Source: Desulfovibrionales bacterium GWA2_65_9
GTDB taxonomy: Bacteria > Desulfobacterota > Desulfovibrionia > Desulfovibrionales > Desulfovibrionaceae
Length of the DNA: 17,818 nt
NCBI GenBank assembly: GCA_001799475.1
Contig: MGTN01000136.1
Span: 1-17,818, forward strand
Direction: 5' to 3'
Numbering within the stretch: the first letter of the stretch is position 1; every line of letters starts with the position of its first letter. Positions 15,889 through 17,818 of the stretch are shown here, piece after piece. The position numbers were made by a program, and so were the translations under genes. The notes below the pieces were generated by a model. It was not told the DNA's origin and did no database searches. It worked only from the letters and a program-made list of their open reading frames with translations.

Positions 15889-17361
15889 CTAGAACATGTC
15901 CTGCACGCCGTGCGGGTCCTTGAACTCCACAGCCTTGTCCCACATGAGCTTCTTGTCGCCGCGAGCGTCCAGGTACTTGGCCAGCTCCAGGTCAACCTTG
16001 ATGGGCACGTCCACGCCAGCCTTGCTCAACGCCTGGCGCAGGTAGCCCTCGGCCTTGCTGGCAAAGGCGGTGGAGTCGCCCAGCACGCGCATGGCCTCGG
16101 TCGGGTTGTGGAAGCCCATGGAGTTCTCCGCGCCGATGAACAGCGAGCGGTAGAAGGCCTCCTCGTAGTAGTCGCGTGCCTTGTCATACAGGGCCTTGTC
16201 GATGACCTTGCCCTCGGCCTGGGCCTTGTGCGCGGTCTCGATGAGCTTGGCCACCGTGGCCGTGGCGTACCCGGCGCGGATCTGCATCGACGCGGTGCGG
16301 TCCTGGATGGTCGTGACCTGCTCCTTGAGCCAGGCCGCCGTCTCGGTGTGGCACTGCATGCAGGCCTTCATGTCGTTCTTGAGCGGGCTCATCACGCGGT
16401 GGTCGCTGAACTTCTTCACGCCCTGCTTGGTATACGGCATGTGGCAGTCGGCGCAGGCGGCCCCGGCCTTCCAGTGGGTGCTCTTGTTGCTGAACAGCTC
16501 GAATTCCGGGTGGCGGATGAAGCCCATCTTGTAGCCGGTGACGTTCTGCTTCCACTCGCGGTAGGAGTCGTCCGAGCGGATGACCTTGATGATGTTCTCA
16601 ACCGTGATGGCGCCCCACTTGCTCCCCTGCCAAGGGAAGAACAGGCCCACCGACTGCATCTCCTTGTTCTTGGGAATATTGTAGGTCACGTGGCACTGGG
16701 CGCACACGGCGGAGCGCTTCTCCTGGCGGGTCATGGTCTTCTGGTCGACCTTCATGGCGTCCAGCGCCGCGCCAAGCGTGAACCCGCGCGAAATCTTCAG
16801 CCCCATGTCCTTGTTGTCGTGACAGTCGATGCAGGCCACGCCCAGCTCCCGGTTCTTCTCCGGGATCATGGCGATGATTTCCTTGTAGGGCTTCTTGTAG
16901 TAGTCCTCGCCCAACTGCTTCTGGAGCTGCACGGAATAGGGCGTCTTGCAGGAGAGGCACACGGCCCCAGCCTTGAGGCGCGAAGCGTCGACCTCCAGCT
17001 GGTCGCGCAGCATGCGCGAATGGCCCTTGGGCTCGTTGTACTCCACGCCAAAGCCCCAGCCGTTGAACAGCAGCGCCATGTACGGGAACTCGGCCAACTT
17101 GTCGTAGGTCAGGTGGTCGGCGTCAAAGCCGCGCTTATACTTGCTCTTGCCAGCGGGCTCGGGCTCGTTGGTCTTCTTCCAGGTCTCAAATTCTTCCGGA
17201 TAGGCCTTGCCCCACAGCTCCGGGTCGATCTCGTTGTCCGGGATGGCGACGGTCTTGACCATCTCCGGTTTGCCCGGCGCGCAGCCATACGGGATGACCA
17301 GATACGCCAGCGCCAAAGCCACTGTAACGATGAACAGGGTGCCCTTCTTCCTCAAAGCCAT
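15889..17361 (-). CDS. nrfA: Cytochrome c nitrite reductase catalytic subunit NrfA
   Basis: This 490-residue periplasmic enzyme reduces nitrite to ammonium with six electrons. It has five haem sites: the active-site C135LSCK with Lys ligand, then CIDCH (177), CAQCH (220), CADCH (303) and CMQCH (334). The Tyr after haem 3 (CHVTYNI) and HPEFE near 284 match catalytic positions of the family. The N-terminus MALRKKGTLF and a hydrophobic segment form a signal or anchor; LVIPYGC is a poor lipobox. The track frame starts at 17400, but ATG 17361 has GGAGGAGGAG upstream. It follows nrfH by 84 bases. The role may be respiratory ammonification or detoxification of nitrite, as in sulphate reducers. Confidence 0.95.
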   Translation of the reverse strand: MALRKKGTLFIVTVALALAYLVIPYGCAPGKPEMVKTVAIPDNEIDPELWGKAYPEEFETWKKTNEPEPAGKSKYKRGFDADHLTYDKLAEFPYMALLFNGWGFGVEYNEPKGHSRMLRDQLEVDASRLKAGAVCLSCKTPYSVQLQKQLGEDYYKKPYKEIIAMIPEKNRELGVACIDCHDNKDMGLKISRGFTLGAALDAMKVDQKTMTRQEKRSAVCAQCHVTYNIPKNKEMQSVGLFFPWQGSKWGAITVENIIKVIRSDDSYREWKQNVTGYKMGFIRHPEFELFSNKSTHWKAGAACADCHMPYTKQGVKKFSDHRVMSPLKNDMKACMQCHTETAAWLKEQVTTIQDRTASMQIRAGYATATVAKLIETAHKAQAEGKVIDKALYDKARDYYEEAFYRSLFIGAENSMGFHNPTEAMRVLGDSTAFASKAEGYLRQALSKAGVDVPIKVDLELAKYLDARGDKKLMWDKAVEFKDPHGVQDMF

Positions 17362-17445
17362 ATCGCTCCTCCTCCCGTACCGTGCGTTGTTCCCCTGCAA
17401 CGGAGAAATTTGGTGTGCTCTTTGTCCAGGCGCTTGCTGTTTCGA

Positions 17446-17818
17446 TTACTGCGTCTCGATCCCGCCGCTGCGCTTGTGCATGATGCGGCGGTGGCAGTCG
17501 GTACAGCTGCGCTCCTGGTTGATCATCTCCACGGTGCTCTCGTGGCAGCGGATGCAGTTGGCCTGCACGATCTTACGGCCATGCTCGGTGATGCGGATGT
17601 CGTCCGGAACGCGTCCGGCGTTGAACAACACCAGGTCCTTCATGCCGTCGATGGACTTCCAGACATAGTGCTCAGGCATGTTCTCGTTGGGCAGGTGGCA
17701 GTCCACGCAGGCCTTGCGCCGGTGCGCGCCCTGATGAAACCAGGCCTCGTAATGAGACTCATGGATGTGGCAGGAGGCGCAGAAGTCCGGGGTCTCCGAT
17801 TTGGCCAGGAGCTGCGGC
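17446..17818 (-). CDS. nrfH: NrfH-type tetrahaem cytochrome c, 5' truncated by window edge
   Basis: The last 123 codons lie in the window; the N-terminal membrane anchor is beyond it. Four haem sites are present: CASCH, CVDCH, CIRCH and CTDCH, in the NapC/NirT/NrfH order. NrfH takes electrons from menaquinol and passes them to NrfA, and its place directly before nrfA supports this. WKSIDGMKDLVLF matches the part of NrfH that follows the second haem. In characterised NrfH the first haem motif is CxxCHxM and the Met is its ligand; here the sequence is CASCHIHESHYEAW, with His at that place. The gene ends GGIETQ before TAA. Confidence 0.9.
   Translation of the reverse strand, partial: PQLLAKSETPDFCASCHIHESHYEAWFHQGAHRRKACVDCHLPNENMPEHYVWKSIDGMKDLVLFNAGRVPDDIRITEHGRKIVQANCIRCHESTVEMINQERSCTDCHRRIMHKRSGGIETQ

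Overview
The window reads as two unlike pieces of DNA. From about 2.5 kb to the end it is GC-rich and carries housekeeping genes plus a nitrite-ammonifying NrfHA pair. This suits a Gram-negative anaerobe of the Desulfovibrio / Deltaproteobacteria type: pyrK-pyrD, an OmpP1/FadL outer-membrane protein, and a multihaem nitrite reductase with a CxxCK haem. From about 650 to 2490 it is AT-rich, starts lack clear Shine-Dalgarno sites, and the small secreted or membrane proteins look like those of Patescibacteria (CPR). With the HD-domain gene at 1-650 this end could be transferred DNA or, just as likely, a chimeric assembly join near 2.49-2.54 kb.

Layout. 1-2490: a truncated HD-domain phosphohydrolase (minus) diverges from a secreted protein (plus); a perfect palindromic terminator separates the latter from a two-gene minus-strand unit of lipoprotein and membrane protein. 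2494-4398: a U32-family (RlhA/TrhP-like) protein with its terminator. 4458-6163: pyrK-pyrD, the electron-transfer and catalytic subunits of the NAD-linked dihydroorotate dehydrogenase. 6224-6453: tRNA-Ser(GGA), SRP RNA and a terminator. 6600-7829: a FadL-like outer-membrane channel. 8069-10511: an ABC-F ATPase translationally coupled to a MutT-like Nudix hydrolase (minus). 10663-13431: GIY-YIG protein, PflX-like radical SAM protein, ThiL and TrmO in a tight plus-strand run. 13476-13772: a small charged coiled-coil protein (minus).

From about 13.9 to 15.8 kb lies a compact AT-richer island of two adjacent genes: a nucleotidyltransferase-fold protein and a DUF262 (ParB/Srx-fold, DGQQR) protein without the usual HNH nuclease domain. 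This looks like a transferred defence-type cassette and is the best candidate here for an undescribed system. After a terminator come nrfA and the C-terminal part of nrfH on the minus strand; nrfH runs off the window end.

Smaller-scale observations include a predicted leaderless promoter for the GIY-YIG gene, a set of CTTGGC(C)AAG repeats in the ABC-F/GIY-YIG divergent region, several TTG/GTG starts fixed by Shine-Dalgarno sites, the pyrD stop codon sitting in the loop of a hairpin, and a His in place of the Met that normally follows the first haem motif of NrfH.
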